Shown: in pieces, positions 36,501 to 44,263 of the stretch
Numbering within the stretch: the stretch's first letter is position 1
Layout: the number at the start of each line of letters is the position of its first letter
DNA from: Lentzea pudingi
Lineage (GTDB): Bacteria; Actinomycetota; Actinomycetes; Mycobacteriales; Pseudonocardiaceae
Assembly (NCBI RefSeq): GCF_014646255.1
Contig: NZ_BMNC01000002.1
Location: 556,140-620,139, forward strand
Reading direction: 5' to 3'
DNA: 64,000 nucleotides
Translations under genes and position numbers: made by a program
Notes under the pieces: model-generated
Database searches by the model: none
Told to the model about the DNA's origin: nothing
The model's input: the letters and a program-made list of their open reading frames with translations, nothing else

Positions 36501-39500
36501 ACCGGTGGCGGGTGGGACCGCATCGCCGCGGCGACGGCCACGCGGGACGAAGGAGTGGCCGACCTCCGCCCCGCGTTGTCGGTTCCCGATGCCCCTGCGG
36601 CCCCCGACGACCTCTACACGGCGTTCCACCGGATCGGACTGGACACCGGCCCTGCCTTCCACTCGATCACCTCCACCACCGACAGCGGGGTGGTCCGCCT
36701 GCAGGTGCCCACCGACGCGGAGATCCGCACCGGCGCCCCGCGCGTCCACCCCGTGCTGTTCGACGGGTGTGTGCTGGCGGTGGCCGCCTGTCTGGTCCGC
36801 GGTGATCACTCCGACGAGGGCGACGGGCCCTGGATGCCCACGCGCATCGGCGAGGTCGTGCTGCCCGCCCGTCCCGACCGCATCACGTGGGTCCAGGCTG
36901 AAGTCCGGCGTGACGGCAGCACCGCGACAGGCCGTGCCGACCTCTACGACGAGGCCGGAGAGTGGGTCGGTGCGATCGAGAACGTCGACTTCGTCCGCCA
37001 CACCCGAGCAGCAGCCGACAGCGCGCGGCTCAACGCAAGGCTGTTCGAACTTTCCTGGCATCAGATCCCCTTGCCGGAAGAGCGGCCAGCGGCCTCGACC
37101 GGCTCGTGGGCGGTGATCGGAGAACCAGGTGACGACGTCGCCGACCGGATCGCCACGGCGCTGACGGCGGCGGGGCTGCACGCCACCACCCACCGCGACG
37201 TGTCCTCGATCTCCGATACCGGAGCCGCCGCGGTCGTGTGGTGCGCCACGGGTGAGCTCGACGACTTGGAGCGGGTGACGAAGGTGACCGACCTAGTCCG
37301 CGGGCACGAGTCGCGACCCCGGCTGTGGCTGGTCAGCCGCAACGCACGACCGGTGCTCGACGACGACCCGGTCGACCCCGGCGTGTGCGCGCTGCGCGGA
37401 CTGCTGCGCGTGGCCTCCGTGGAACAACCCGAGTCGGAGGTGAGCTGGATCGACGGCAACCTCGGCACGACGGAGGACCTGGCCGACGTCGTGGCCGAAC
37501 TGGTGGCCGGGACTGCCGAAACCGAGATCGCCTGGCGGGCCGGGCAACGGTATGTGGCCAGGATGGCGCGTGCGCCGCTGGCCGGGCAGCCACCACTGTC
37601 CAGTCGTCAGGTCGACGTGGTCGCGGGCGAGGACGAGTTCGTCCTGCGCCCGCACCCCGACGGCGGCCTGGATCTGCTGAGCCTGGTCGCCACCGGTGAG
37701 CCGCTGCCCACGCCGGGGCCCGGACAGGTGCTGCTACGACCGCAGGCGTGCACCGTGCACTTCCGCGAAGTGCTGATCGCGCTGGGCATCTACCCGACCG
37801 ACGAGGGCACCTCGCCTGCGCTGGGCTCGGACGCCGCCGGGGTGGTGCTGGCGGTCGGAGACGGTGTCGAGGACCTCGCACCCGGTGACCTGGTCACCAC
37901 CGTGATCACGGACAGCAGCGGTTCGATGGCCTCATACTGCCTGGCCAACAGCGAGTTGACCGCGCGCGTCCCCGAAGGCTTCGACCCCGTCGACATCGTC
38001 CCGTCGGTGCTGACTTACATCACCGCGTGGCACTCACTGCACGACCTCGCGCGACTGCGGGAAGGCGAGACCGTGCTGGTGCACTCCGCCGCCGGCGGTA
38101 CCGGGCTCGCCGCGATCCAGGTCTCCCGACGACTGGGCGCCACGGTCATCGCCACCGCCGGCACCGAGTGCAAGCGCCGTTACCTGCGCGAGCACGGCGT
38201 GGAGCACGTGTTCGACTCACGAACCCTGGACTTCGCCGAGCAGGTGCTGGAGGCCACCGGCGGGCGCGGTGCCGACGTCGTCCTCAACTCGCTGACCGGG
38301 CCCGCCATGCGCGCGTCGCTCGACCTGCTCGCCCCGGCCGGGCGCTTCGTCGAGATCGGCAAGCGCGACCTGTACGACGGCGCACGCGTGGACCTCGGCA
38401 CGTTCCGGCACGGCAACACCTACACCGCCTTGGACCTCGTGCTCACCGCGAACGAGCAGCCGGCCGTGTTCCGAACGGCGATGCTGCGGGTACTCGACGA
38501 AATCGCGGCCGGCACACTGCCCCTGCTGCCCAGCTCGGTCATCCCTCTGTCCGAGGCGGCGCAGGCGTTCAAGCGGCTGGCTTCCGGCGATCTCATCGGC
38601 CGCGTCACCCTCACCTTCCCCCCTGCTGGACAACGACTTCGCGTGCACGCACCCAGTCCTGGACGCGTAGTGCGCGATGGGGCCGCCTACATCGTCACCG
38701 GCGGCACACGGGGCCTGGGCCTGGAGGCGGCCCGGTGGCTCGCGGAAGCAGGCGCCGGACGCGTCGTCCTCGGCGGACGCGGCGAGCTCTCACCCGATGC
38801 CACCGCTGTGCTCGACGCGGTCACGGCCACCGGGTGCGAGGTGGAGGTCGTGCGCGGCGACGTGACCGACCCGGACACGGCCCGGCGCCTGATCGCAGCG
38901 GCAGGGCCGGACCTGCGTGGCGTGCTGCACACCGCCGTGGTGCTCGACGACGCCCCGCTCGACGCCATGACCGAGGACAAGCTGTTCCGCACGTGGCACC
39001 CCAAGGTCACCGGCCTGGTGAACCTGCACCGCGCGGCCGAAGGCATCGCGCTGGACTGGCTCGTGATCTTCTCGTCCATGTCGGCGCTACTGGGCAACGC
39101 AGGACAGGCCAACTACGCGATCGCGGGCTCGTGGGTGGACGCCTTCGCCCGATGGCGGCACGACCGAGGACTGCCGACCCTGTCGGTGAACTGGGGAGCC
39201 TGGGGTGAGGCGGGCCGGGCAACGGACTTCGCCGCGCGCGGCTTCGACACCCTCTCCACCGCCGACGGCTTCGCGGCGCTGACCGCACTGCTGCGGCACC
39301 AACGGGTCAACACCGGTGTGTTCGACTACCAGCCCGAGCTCCTTTTCCGCGCCTTCCCGCACGCGGTGGACAACCCGCTACTGGCCGACCTGCACACCAG
39401 CGACACCTCCGACCGCGAACTGAAGGCGACTATCGACCTGCGCACCGTGCAACCCGGTCCGGCACGGGCCGGCATGGCGCAGGACGCACTGGTGCACATC

Positions 39501-39719
39501 CTCGCCGCGCTGCTCGGCACCCAGCCCTCCGCCGTCGCGGCACACGCGAAGTTCACCGACCTCGGCCTGGACTCCCTGCTCGCCGTCGCCTTCACCCGCA
39601 GGCTCCGCAACGACCTCGACGTCGCACTCAGCCCCGCCGAGGTGTGGGCGCACCCATCACCCGCAGAACTGGCAAGCCACATCGACTCCTCGTTGGAAGC
39701 GCTCGCCGGCAACGCGTAA
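33534..39719 (+). CDS. Single-module highly reducing type I PKS (KS-AT-DH-ER-KR-ACP)
   Basis: This 2061-residue iterative PKS has the domain order of mycocerosic acid synthase. KS: Cys181 in VDGACASS, with EAHGTGTPVGD and NIGHPESAAG. AT: Ser620 in GHSMGE, with VAAHS where YASH or HAFH usually shows substrate choice, so malonyl versus methylmalonyl is unclear. DH: His920 in HTLRGTPLVP. ER: HSAAGGTGLAA at about 1516. KR: TGGTRGLGLEAARWL at about 1723 and Tyr1861. ACP: Ser2014 in LGLDSL. There is no thioesterase or methyltransferase, so chain release needs another enzyme or transfer to an acceptor. All catalytic residues look intact. A fully reduced acyl chain is expected. Start ATG 33534 follows AAGGAG. 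Confidence 0.93.
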   Translation: MLEDDTRSDRQTPVAIIGTACRTPGGVTSAEELWQLLLDRRDAVTGSDPGRRWSDDERVVPADLLSAGALGGGSFLDGVDLFDPGFFGVPVREAATVDPQHRLLMEATWEALEDAGVPPRSLAGSRTGMFIGISGADYAKRFTMADFNVYHGISAVPSGAPGRISYILDVNGPSLAVDGACASSLIAVHLACRSLHSGESDLALAGGVTVQLEWGGFVGFARAGALSSRGRCAAFDASADGFVRGEGCGMVALKRLADAQRDGDRVLAVIAGSAINHAGRVQGITQPSRGTQHTVIKAAMRSAGVTPDDVGYVEAHGTGTPVGDPIEFAALNDAYGTSDKPCALGSLKTNIGHPESAAGVLGLIKAALAVQRGTIPANLHFSRWNPAIDADGTRFVVPTATTAWDSAGRPRRAGVSAFGVTGTNAHVIVEQAPSAPVPSPRPRDRMVVHALSAASPAGLAATARRLADHVEAGHDSPADVAHTLAAHRSHLSTRACVVATGHDELVDALRAVADRQDHPGVLTGPTTDPGMPVWVFSGHGSQWPGMARDLLDTDPAFTATIDRLDAVAAAAGVPVRRLLASGEPLERMDVVQPVIFAVQTALAEMWRARGLRPAAVVGHSMGEAAAAVAAGMLTPEEGMRITIARSSLLQRVAGGCMAVVSLPVDRVEADIAGTPGVSVAVVTAPASTVIAGDGPAVAELMRRWQGSGVFCKQVAVVVAAHSPQVEPILTEIAERTSWLSGTPAVVPFYSTAGDPRQPVVFDSAYWARNLRAPVRFDLACKALVEDGHRAFLEVSPHPLLTQAVEENAAALGAPVVAVGSLDRDRGGHESMLRAAAALHVAGVPVDLVAVNGGGTRTTLPPTAFDRSRHWQEPVRGSRGTASHMWLGERSAVADPDAEDGTRHVWNADLGTDRVEWLAQHTLRGTPLVPGAAHVELVLTAATDLLGCGTDEIRLTDVRFERALPLAASVPLQVAAIRTGHRVDVEVVQHTGGGWDRIAAATATRDEGVADLRPALSVPDAPAAPDDLYTAFHRIGLDTGPAFHSITSTTDSGVVRLQVPTDAEIRTGAPRVHPVLFDGCVLAVAACLVRGDHSDEGDGPWMPTRIGEVVLPARPDRITWVQAEVRRDGSTATGRADLYDEAGEWVGAIENVDFVRHTRAAADSARLNARLFELSWHQIPLPEERPAASTGSWAVIGEPGDDVADRIATALTAAGLHATTHRDVSSISDTGAAAVVWCATGELDDLERVTKVTDLVRGHESRPRLWLVSRNARPVLDDDPVDPGVCALRGLLRVASVEQPESEVSWIDGNLGTTEDLADVVAELVAGTAETEIAWRAGQRYVARMARAPLAGQPPLSSRQVDVVAGEDEFVLRPHPDGGLDLLSLVATGEPLPTPGPGQVLLRPQACTVHFREVLIALGIYPTDEGTSPALGSDAAGVVLAVGDGVEDLAPGDLVTTVITDSSGSMASYCLANSELTARVPEGFDPVDIVPSVLTYITAWHSLHDLARLREGETVLVHSAAGGTGLAAIQVSRRLGATVIATAGTECKRRYLREHGVEHVFDSRTLDFAEQVLEATGGRGADVVLNSLTGPAMRASLDLLAPAGRFVEIGKRDLYDGARVDLGTFRHGNTYTALDLVLTANEQPAVFRTAMLRVLDEIAAGTLPLLPSSVIPLSEAAQAFKRLASGDLIGRVTLTFPPAGQRLRVHAPSPGRVVRDGAAYIVTGGTRGLGLEAARWLAEAGAGRVVLGGRGELSPDATAVLDAVTATGCEVEVVRGDVTDPDTARRLIAAAGPDLRGVLHTAVVLDDAPLDAMTEDKLFRTWHPKVTGLVNLHRAAEGIALDWLVIFSSMSALLGNAGQANYAIAGSWVDAFARWRHDRGLPTLSVNWGAWGEAGRATDFAARGFDTLSTADGFAALTALLRHQRVNTGVFDYQPELLFRAFPHAVDNPLLADLHTSDTSDRELKATIDLRTVQPGPARAGMAQDALVHILAALLGTQPSAVAAHAKFTDLGLDSLLAVAFTRRLRNDLDVALSPAEVWAHPSPAELASHIDSSLEALAGNA

Positions 39720-39898
39720 GGCGAGCGGTTCCTGGGGATCAGCACCGGCACGGTGGTCAGCTCTTCCTGCTATGGCCCCGAAGCTGACTATTCCAGCAGA
39801 GCCTGGTGTGGGCGGCGGCGAGACCGAGGACGCGGCTCCTTGGGCAGTCGGCGTTCGTAGGCGTCGTCGGCCACGACCGGTTTGGCAGCGCTTCCACT

Positions 39899-39933
39899 GA
39901 TCGGCCGGTGTCCACACTGGACACCGGCCGATC
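39899..39933. terminator. Perfect hairpin downstream of the PKS
   Basis: GATCGGCCGGTGTCCA and its exact complement flank a CAC loop, 180 bases after the PKS stop. There is no T-tract. It is placed to end the rightward biosynthetic operon. Confidence 0.65.
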
Positions 39934-40443
39934 GAGACCGAACTCTCAGGACAGCCGGGCTCGCACAGACGATCTCGCCCGGATCACCGACATTTTGTGG
40001 GACGACCTGCAGAATATGCACCTGGGAGGCTCGCCCGAGAACGCGAACAGCCGTTACTGGCCTCCCAGCAGCACTCTGCCCGGCACGAGCGTCCTCTGGC
40101 GTCATCCGCATCAACACCGATGACGAGGAAGTTCTCCAACCGGTCGGCACCACTCGCATCGCCAAGGCCAAGGACAGCGAACCTGTCGAGAACGAGACAG
40201 CCCGAACCCTTTACGAAGTCACCACGGACTTCAGCACTCCGGTCTGGATCCTCTGCAACGCCCCGTGCGTTCGACGGCGACAGCGCGGGCCGACTGGGAT
40301 CGAAGGACATACGATGGGACGCGAAGCTCTCCGTCTCCTCCGCGTCTTCGCGGGGGGCCTTCCGGACAGCCCGACCGCGCGGTGTGGGAGTCGACGAGCT
40401 TCTCCAGCGGCGCTTCAGGCGCCTGAGGGCTCAGGACGAATGA
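39934..40443 (+). pseudogene. Frameshifted gene of unknown family
   Basis: Coherent protein-like pieces lie in three successive plus-strand frames: LARITDILWDDLQNMHLGGS (from about 39975), then RINTDDEEVLQPVGTTRIAKAKD and ENETARTLYEVTTDFSTPVW (about 40107-40250), then a piece ending VDELLQRRFRRLRAQDE at 40443. At least two frameshifts are needed to join them. The base composition is lower in GC than the PKS. Family unknown. Confidence 0.35.
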
Positions 40444-41221
40444 TGCTGGGAGTGGTTGTTATGCGACGCCACGAACGGCGTCAGCCGCTCAACCTGAGCG
40501 GATCTGTGCGTTGCCGGCATTGGTCCATCTCGCCTCTGTGCGACTGATCGAGGAATCACTGAGATAACCCAGTATTCCCGCTGTTCGGTAGCGCGACGAG
40601 GGCTCTACGGAGTCGCGGCGTTCATCTATCTGCTCTACGGGCTGCCGATGGGTCGAGTCACCGACGGGACGAGCTGAAGTCCGCCGAGCTGGCGCGCCGA
40701 CGCCCGAACGCACGTTCGTCGGTGCGCCAGCAACCCGAGACGGCTGGCATCGCCACGGCCGAGCCCTCCAAACCAAGGCCCGTCAAGTGAAGGGCCGTTG
40801 CCGGTCTGGCTGCGCGTCGAGGCACTTGACGGCTTCTTCCAGTTCACGGAGTTCGCCACGCAGAATTTGGACTGAGCGCGTCGACCGCGTTGCGGCGAAC
40901 CTCCGCCAAGACCTGGCCGGTGTCGTCCTCTCATCCGGCCCTGCGGTCTACGACGACTCATCAGCGCACACACCGTCCGCGAGACGGTTGTTGTCGCTCT
41001 GCGCGATGATGTGGCCGACCAACAGGAGCGGTGGACGGCGGCGTACGCCGCAGAGCCTGAGTGGCCCCCGCAAGACCTCTCCGGTAAGGGGCTCCCGCAA
41101 CTCCCCGCCTTTCTAGGTTGAATGGCAGGCAGTCCCGCGCGGTCGCTCGACTTGGGAGGGACCGTCCGAGGTGGGGACGGGTCCGAGCGACCCGTCCCCA
41201 GGCCGCTACTCGGGCGCGGAT
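40444..41221. other. Decayed region, no intact gene
   Basis: No gene is supported here. A minus-strand fragment near 40880-40790 encodes a plausible charged C-terminus (LRGELRELEEAVKCLDAQPD) without an identifiable start. The rest shows no consistent coding pattern. A 15-base interrupted repeat (GGACGGGTCC/GACCCGTCCC) lies at about 41175-41200 and may be a weak hairpin. Confidence 0.35.
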
Positions 41222-41302
41222 AGCCCGAACGATGACTCGACCAAAAGGCTGCCGACATAAAACCGCTGGTCATCCCCGTTCCCATCCTTTGGTGCTTCCG
41301 CC
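41222..41302 (+). repeat. 80-bp dispersed direct repeat, copy 2
   Basis: This is the partner of 25874-25954, same orientation: shared blocks AGCCCGAAC, ACTCGACCA, CGCTGGTCA, GTTCCCATCCTT and TCCGCC. It lies 150 bases left of att3, as the first copy lies 240 bases right of att2. Confidence 0.6.
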
Positions 41303-41448
41303 GGGTGCACCGAAGTCGAAGGCGATCTGTGTTCGCGGAAAGCGCGAACCGGGTCGCCTTCGGGCGTTTTCTGGGGGCCGAGCCCCCAGACCCCAGCCGA
41401 GGCAAGCCCCCGGACCCCCGCAGTTGGCTGGGAGCGTCCGCGTGTAGC

Positions 41449-41464
41449 CCTGCCGGGGGCACCA
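41449..41464 (+). other. att3: outermost copy of the tRNA-Arg 3' end
   Basis: CCTGCCGGGGGCACCA is identical to the last 16 bases of tRNA-Arg(CCG) including CCA, in the same orientation. It marks the right boundary of element B and probably of the whole tRNA-linked array. No tRNA body precedes it. Confidence 0.75.
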
Positions 41465-41478
41465 GCACCATCCGCACA

Positions 41479-41506
41479 AGCGCCGGTCAGGCTCTGATCA
41501 GGCGCT
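41479..41506 (+). terminator. Hairpin after att3
   Basis: AGCGCC...GGCGCT arms with further partial pairing (GGTCA/TGATC) lie 14 bases after att3, followed by a short T-rich tail (TTGCTTTT). It may be the original tRNA terminator or that of an older element. Confidence 0.5.
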
Positions 41507-41620
41507 AGTTGCTTTTCGGCGGTCTTTCCTCGATGGCAGACAGCTGGTCCTCCAGCCGGCTCCGTCGCAGGTCGAGCCGACGGCGCGCATCCCGTACCAC
41601 CACTGAGTGCACTTGGGCGT
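41505..41620 (-). pseudogene. Recombinase coiled-coil fragment (third element remnant)
   Basis: On the minus strand a short frame reads VVRDARRRLDLRRSRLEDQL then SAIEERPPKSN and stops next to att3. It resembles the coiled-coil part of the intact integrase (FVRDVNNRRVELQAERTRLE, then EQLEAIE). Everything else of the gene is gone. The call rests on about 27 aligned residues. Confidence 0.4.
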
Positions 41621-41663
41621 GTAAAGCAGCACACCGCGCACCGCTGCCAACAGACTGGGGTAC

Positions 41664-42131
41664 GTGGACACCAGGAAGCGAGTCGATCCCGTCCGGCGCG
41701 GTCGCACCATCCTGGGGGCGTCGCTGCTGCTCACAGCCGTCGCCGCGGGAGCAAGGGCCGCCGCCGGGTTCAGCTACGCGCCCGAACTGGAGTCCGCGAT
41801 CCGCGCGAAGAACGGCCTCGACCTCACGATCGCGCTGCACACCGGGCTGACGTACGCGTGGCTGGTGTTCGCCGTCGGCACCGCGATCGCCTCGCTTCCG
41901 TTGCTGGTCAACGGCTCGGGGCGGACGTTCGCGGCCGGTGTCTGCTACGCGCTCGGCATGCCGTTGCTGTTGTTCAGCATCGGGGTGATCGCGCCCGTCG
42001 GCACGGTCCAGACGCTCACGTGGCTGGCGTGCGGGACGGTGCTTCTGCTGGCGTGCTTCGTGATGCTCACTTCAGGGCCGGCGCAGCAGGCTCCGGACCG
42101 GCGCAGGCCGGCCCGGAGTCGTCACCGCTAG
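41664..42131 (+). CDS. Small polytopic membrane protein
   Basis: This 155-residue protein has four predicted membrane helices (TILGASLLLTAVAAGARA, LTYAWLVFAVGTAIASL, TFAAGVCYALGMPLLLFSIGVI, LTWLACGTVLLLACFVML) and a basic tail. No family is recognised. It is convergent with, and overlaps by 4 bases, the metalloprotease gene. Its high GC and regular codon use mark the return to chromosomal backbone. Confidence 0.65.
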   Translation: MDTRKRVDPVRRGRTILGASLLLTAVAAGARAAAGFSYAPELESAIRAKNGLDLTIALHTGLTYAWLVFAVGTAIASLPLLVNGSGRTFAAGVCYALGMPLLLFSIGVIAPVGTVQTLTWLACGTVLLLACFVMLTSGPAQQAPDRRRPARSRHR

Positions 42132-44209
42132 CCGGTCACCGTGCAGGTCGCGGTCGCGGACCTGCCCGGGTTGCTCTCCGACACCGCCTTCAGCGTCACC
42201 TTCGACATGACCTGTCCGGTGCCGCGCAGAGCGTGCACCGGCACGTCGACCCGGCCGCCGAACTTGGCTGTGGCCAGCGCGTTCGGCACCGAGACGGTCC
42301 AGCCGTTCGACGCCGTCGCCGTCACGCGGTAGACGTCGCCGTCGAGGTACTGGTCGACGGGCTCCGGGTGCTGGCCGCCGGGAGGTGCCGTGCGGCCGGT
42401 GTTGGTCAGCGGGAACCGGCACGTCGCCACACCGTCCGCACCCGCACGGGCCGCGGTCGGGGTGACCCGCACGCCGCGCTGCTGCGGTCCGGCGCCGTCG
42501 AGCGAGCGGATCGCCACCGTGTAGGACAGCACGCCTCGGGAGTCGCGTTGCAGGTCCAGCACGTAGAAGTGCAGGCGGTTGGCCGTGTCGACGAACTCGA
42601 ACTCGCTACCCGAATTGGTGCCCGCGTGGAACAGCGCGTCGGACAGCTGGCGGTAGTCGCCGATCGTGATCGGGACCTCGGTGCCGTCGGGCAGGACGTA
42701 GTCGGTCATGCCGATGTCCTGCGGGTTCGCGTCGATCACCCACGTGAACGGTGCGGCGTCGACGTTCTTGGTCTTGGCCAGCATCACGCCGGAGTCCGGG
42801 GTGAACGAGTCGGCGCCCATCCGGTCCACGACCTCGAGCGTGTAGTTGTTGTAGCCGCCGCCGTCGCAGAACGGGTCGGTGGACACGTTGCAGGACGGGG
42901 ACTTGTCGCCGGTGCCCAATGCGAGGTTGATGCCGGTCAGGCCGCTGGTGCCGGGGTTGACCTCGCGTGCGGTGATCTTCGCGATGACCGTGCCGGATCC
43001 GGCCAGGGCCTCGCGGGACAACCGCAGGACGTTCTTCTCGTCGACGATGCCGAGCTTGATCTTGTTGCGCAGGGTTTGTTGTGCTCCCAGTGATGCGCCG
43101 CCGGTCGCCGGAATCGTCCACCGCGAGTGCGGGCCGCCGGGGCCGTTGAACGAGCCGCGCGACAGCATGTCCCACGGGCCGCTGTAGTCACGGCGCGGCG
43201 GGCTGCCGTACGGGTTGTTGTAGTTGTCGCCGATGCCGAGGATGTGGCTCAGCTCGTGCGCGTAGACGCCCTGGCCGGAGCTCTCGGCCTGGGTCGACGA
43301 ACCGCCGCCCGCGTTGGGCCAGATCGACGAGCCCGCCGCCCACGAGGTCCAGTCGACGTACCTGGTGCGCGACCAGTTCGGCAGCGCCGGGTCCGGCGGG
43401 CCGAAGTCGTCGGTCACGTCCTCCTTCGTCCGGAACTTCATCATCCCGAACTCCTGCCACGTACCGGACTCGTCCTGGCCCGCCGACAGGTAGTAGATGA
43501 AGTCGTAGCCCGCCGGCACTTCCGCGCCGACGTCGGCCACCCACGCCGCACGGCCGTCGGTGCGGATGTTGCGGTTGCAGGAGTCGCCTGCGGGACAACC
43601 GGTTCCGCCCTGGAACTCCATGGCGTACTCGTGGTCCTTGCCCGGCATCGTGTACGGGCCGAACGCCTTCAGCTCGACGCCGTAGCGCCCGCCGGAGGTC
43701 TCCATCCAGTACTCGTGCACGGTGTGGCCGCGGTTGAGGGTGTTCGGCTTGTTCAGGAAGTCCTGGTAGAACTGCCCGACCTGGGCGCGCGGCACGCCGG
43801 CGGCCTCCGCGCTCGGGTTGCCGAACACCGTGGAGTTCTTGGCCTGCGTGACGACGAACGGCTGGTTCGGGTAGTCCAGCAGGACCAGCGCGCCCTTGAA
43901 GTTGCGCACCGAACCCTTGACCGCCGGGTCGGCCCAGTTCGTGCCGGGGATCTTCTTGTAGTCCCGCTCCCACGTCATGTGGTCGGGGTTGACCCAGTTC
44001 TGCGGGTCGACCGGGCCCGGGAAACCGGCCTGGGCGAGCACGCGGGCGGAGTCCCTGGACTGCTGCCACGGCTGTTGCTGCGGCCAGTGGTCGTACTGCC
44101 AGTGGTTCGTGGGTTCTTCCGGGGCGGCGACCGAGTTGCCGGCGTTGAACATCGCGATCGAGAGGAGCGCGGTGATCAGCAGGGCAGGGCGCCGGTGTGT
44201 GCGCTTCAT
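42128..44209 (-). CDS. Secreted M6-family (immune inhibitor A-like) metalloprotease
   Basis: This 693-residue protein has a Sec signal peptide (MKRTHRRPALLITALLSIAM, ending near SVAA). The zinc motif HELSH at about residue 317 is followed by ILGIGDNYNNP, as in M6 peptidases. A beta-rich C-terminal region of about 250 residues, probably for substrate or cell-surface binding, follows. It would be an extracellular protease. It precedes no obvious partner on its strand; the two-component genes lie upstream in the same orientation 55 bases away and may influence it. Confidence 0.85.
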   Translation of the reverse strand: MKRTHRRPALLITALLSIAMFNAGNSVAAPEEPTNHWQYDHWPQQQPWQQSRDSARVLAQAGFPGPVDPQNWVNPDHMTWERDYKKIPGTNWADPAVKGSVRNFKGALVLLDYPNQPFVVTQAKNSTVFGNPSAEAAGVPRAQVGQFYQDFLNKPNTLNRGHTVHEYWMETSGGRYGVELKAFGPYTMPGKDHEYAMEFQGGTGCPAGDSCNRNIRTDGRAAWVADVGAEVPAGYDFIYYLSAGQDESGTWQEFGMMKFRTKEDVTDDFGPPDPALPNWSRTRYVDWTSWAAGSSIWPNAGGGSSTQAESSGQGVYAHELSHILGIGDNYNNPYGSPPRRDYSGPWDMLSRGSFNGPGGPHSRWTIPATGGASLGAQQTLRNKIKLGIVDEKNVLRLSREALAGSGTVIAKITAREVNPGTSGLTGINLALGTGDKSPSCNVSTDPFCDGGGYNNYTLEVVDRMGADSFTPDSGVMLAKTKNVDAAPFTWVIDANPQDIGMTDYVLPDGTEVPITIGDYRQLSDALFHAGTNSGSEFEFVDTANRLHFYVLDLQRDSRGVLSYTVAIRSLDGAGPQQRGVRVTPTAARAGADGVATCRFPLTNTGRTAPPGGQHPEPVDQYLDGDVYRVTATASNGWTVSVPNALATAKFGGRVDVPVHALRGTGQVMSKVTLKAVSESNPGRSATATCTVTG

Positions 44210-44263
44210 CCCACCACCGTGGTGCAGAGCCGCCCGTGCGAACCACCGTCGATCGTCTGTCAG

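Noticed and set aside
39780..39895. IS-type transposase tail (KPVVADDAYERR) on the minus strand
   Set aside because: Only about ten residues resemble an IS701-type motif; too short and without flanking repeats.
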